This document shows, one piece after another, positions 40,641-40,714 of a stretch of 40,714 nucleotides of DNA. The DNA comes from Syntrophobacterales bacterium (GTDB lineage Bacteria; Desulfobacterota; Syntrophorhabdia; Syntrophorhabdales; Syntrophorhabdaceae), in the NCBI GenBank assembly GCA_031274925.1, contig JAISPL010000019.1, positions 1-40,714 of the forward strand. The letters run 5' to 3'. A program made the translations under genes and the position numbers. The notes beneath the pieces were generated by a model that saw only the letters and a program-made list of their open reading frames with translations, did not search any database and was not told where the DNA came from. Within the stretch, counting starts at the first letter, position 1; each line of letters begins with the position of its first letter.

Positions 40641-40714
40641 ATGGAAATTAACGAAGCTCAATATGAACTGATATCAAGCCGTTTTCCAAAACACAGGAGA
40701 CCTGCAGATATAAG
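40641..40714 (+). CDS. IS5-family (IS427-type) transposase OrfA, N-terminal start (cut by window end)
   Basis: The ATG at 40641 opens MEINEAQYELISSRFPKHRR and PADI up to the window edge, similar to the DUF4096-type N-terminal part of IS5/IS427 transposases (I-N-x-x-Q-Y-x-x-I-x-x-x-F-P). The element's left end probably starts near 40600 (GGGCTTTATCACC). The same left end occurs as a relic at 34371-34441. Confidence 0.65.
   Translation, partial: MEINEAQYELISSRFPKHRRPADI

Noticed and set aside
1-40714. CRISPR arrays or rRNA genes
   Set aside because: No regularly spaced short repeats and no rRNA-like segments were seen on reading; the only repeats are the tail module, the 60-base pair and IS ends.

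Overview
The window reads as a chromosome segment of an anaerobic Desulfobacterota-type bacterium (the old Deltaproteobacteria, perhaps a syntroph or sulfate-reducer relative). The evidence is a periplasmic tetraheme cytochrome next to System II cytochrome c assembly genes (resB/ccsA), an HdrA-FlxDCBA electron-bifurcation cluster, and HemW, LepA, IlvD and NadE genes of ordinary bacterial type. The lineage is inference from gene content. Decay is widespread: at least ten genes are broken or reduced to remnants.

Left region (1-11000): the end of an IS630-type transposase; cytochrome c, resB, ccsA, purQ and HU/IHF genes on the plus strand; a convergent, badly frameshifted histone-deacetylase-family pseudogene; a tRNA-Asn with promoter and terminator; a broken IS3-type OrfA; a small HExxH protein; and hemW, lepA and an alpha/beta hydrolase on the minus strand.

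Redox region (11028-17830): an operon in the order hdrC, hdrB, hdrA, flxD, flxC, flxB, flxA. HdrA and all four Flx proteins are open and keep their cofactor motifs, but hdrC (one frameshift plus one amber codon) and hdrB (several frameshifts, lost cysteines) are broken. The expected role of an intact complex is NADH oxidation coupled by flavin bifurcation to ferredoxin and a disulfide. Here the disulfide-reducing arm is lost or supplied elsewhere. An outer-membrane barrel gene follows on the minus strand.

Conjugation region (19407-34061, all minus strand): a type IV secretion system in Ti-plasmid trb order. Transcription runs from duplicated promoters at 33.7 kb through traF, a VirB1-like transglycosylase, trbB, C, D, E, a small unknown gene, two EexN-like lipoproteins, a truncated second trbL, trbJ, two more EexN-like lipoproteins, trbL, F, G, I, ssb, a small ribbon-helix-helix-like gene and a VirD4/TraG-type coupling protein. 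A MobC-like DNA-binding gene lies upstream. No relaxase, integrase or trbH is visible. The most unusual structure is a set of four exclusion-lipoprotein paralogs occupying the trbK position, with a repeated sequence encoding a shared Gly/Pro-rich C-terminal tail (around GPGKGPGIQQY). That tail also ends the unrelated TrbJ protein. IS1595-type transposase remnants in opposite orientation lie on either side, at 19.1 and 39.7 kb.

Right region (34371-40714): an IS left-end relic, a methyltransferase, ilvD, nadE, HDOD-domain and IS1595-type remnants, a hairpin-ended short repeat, an orphan Cys-rich reading frame without a normal start codon, and the start of an IS transposase whose left end matches the relic at 34.4 kb.
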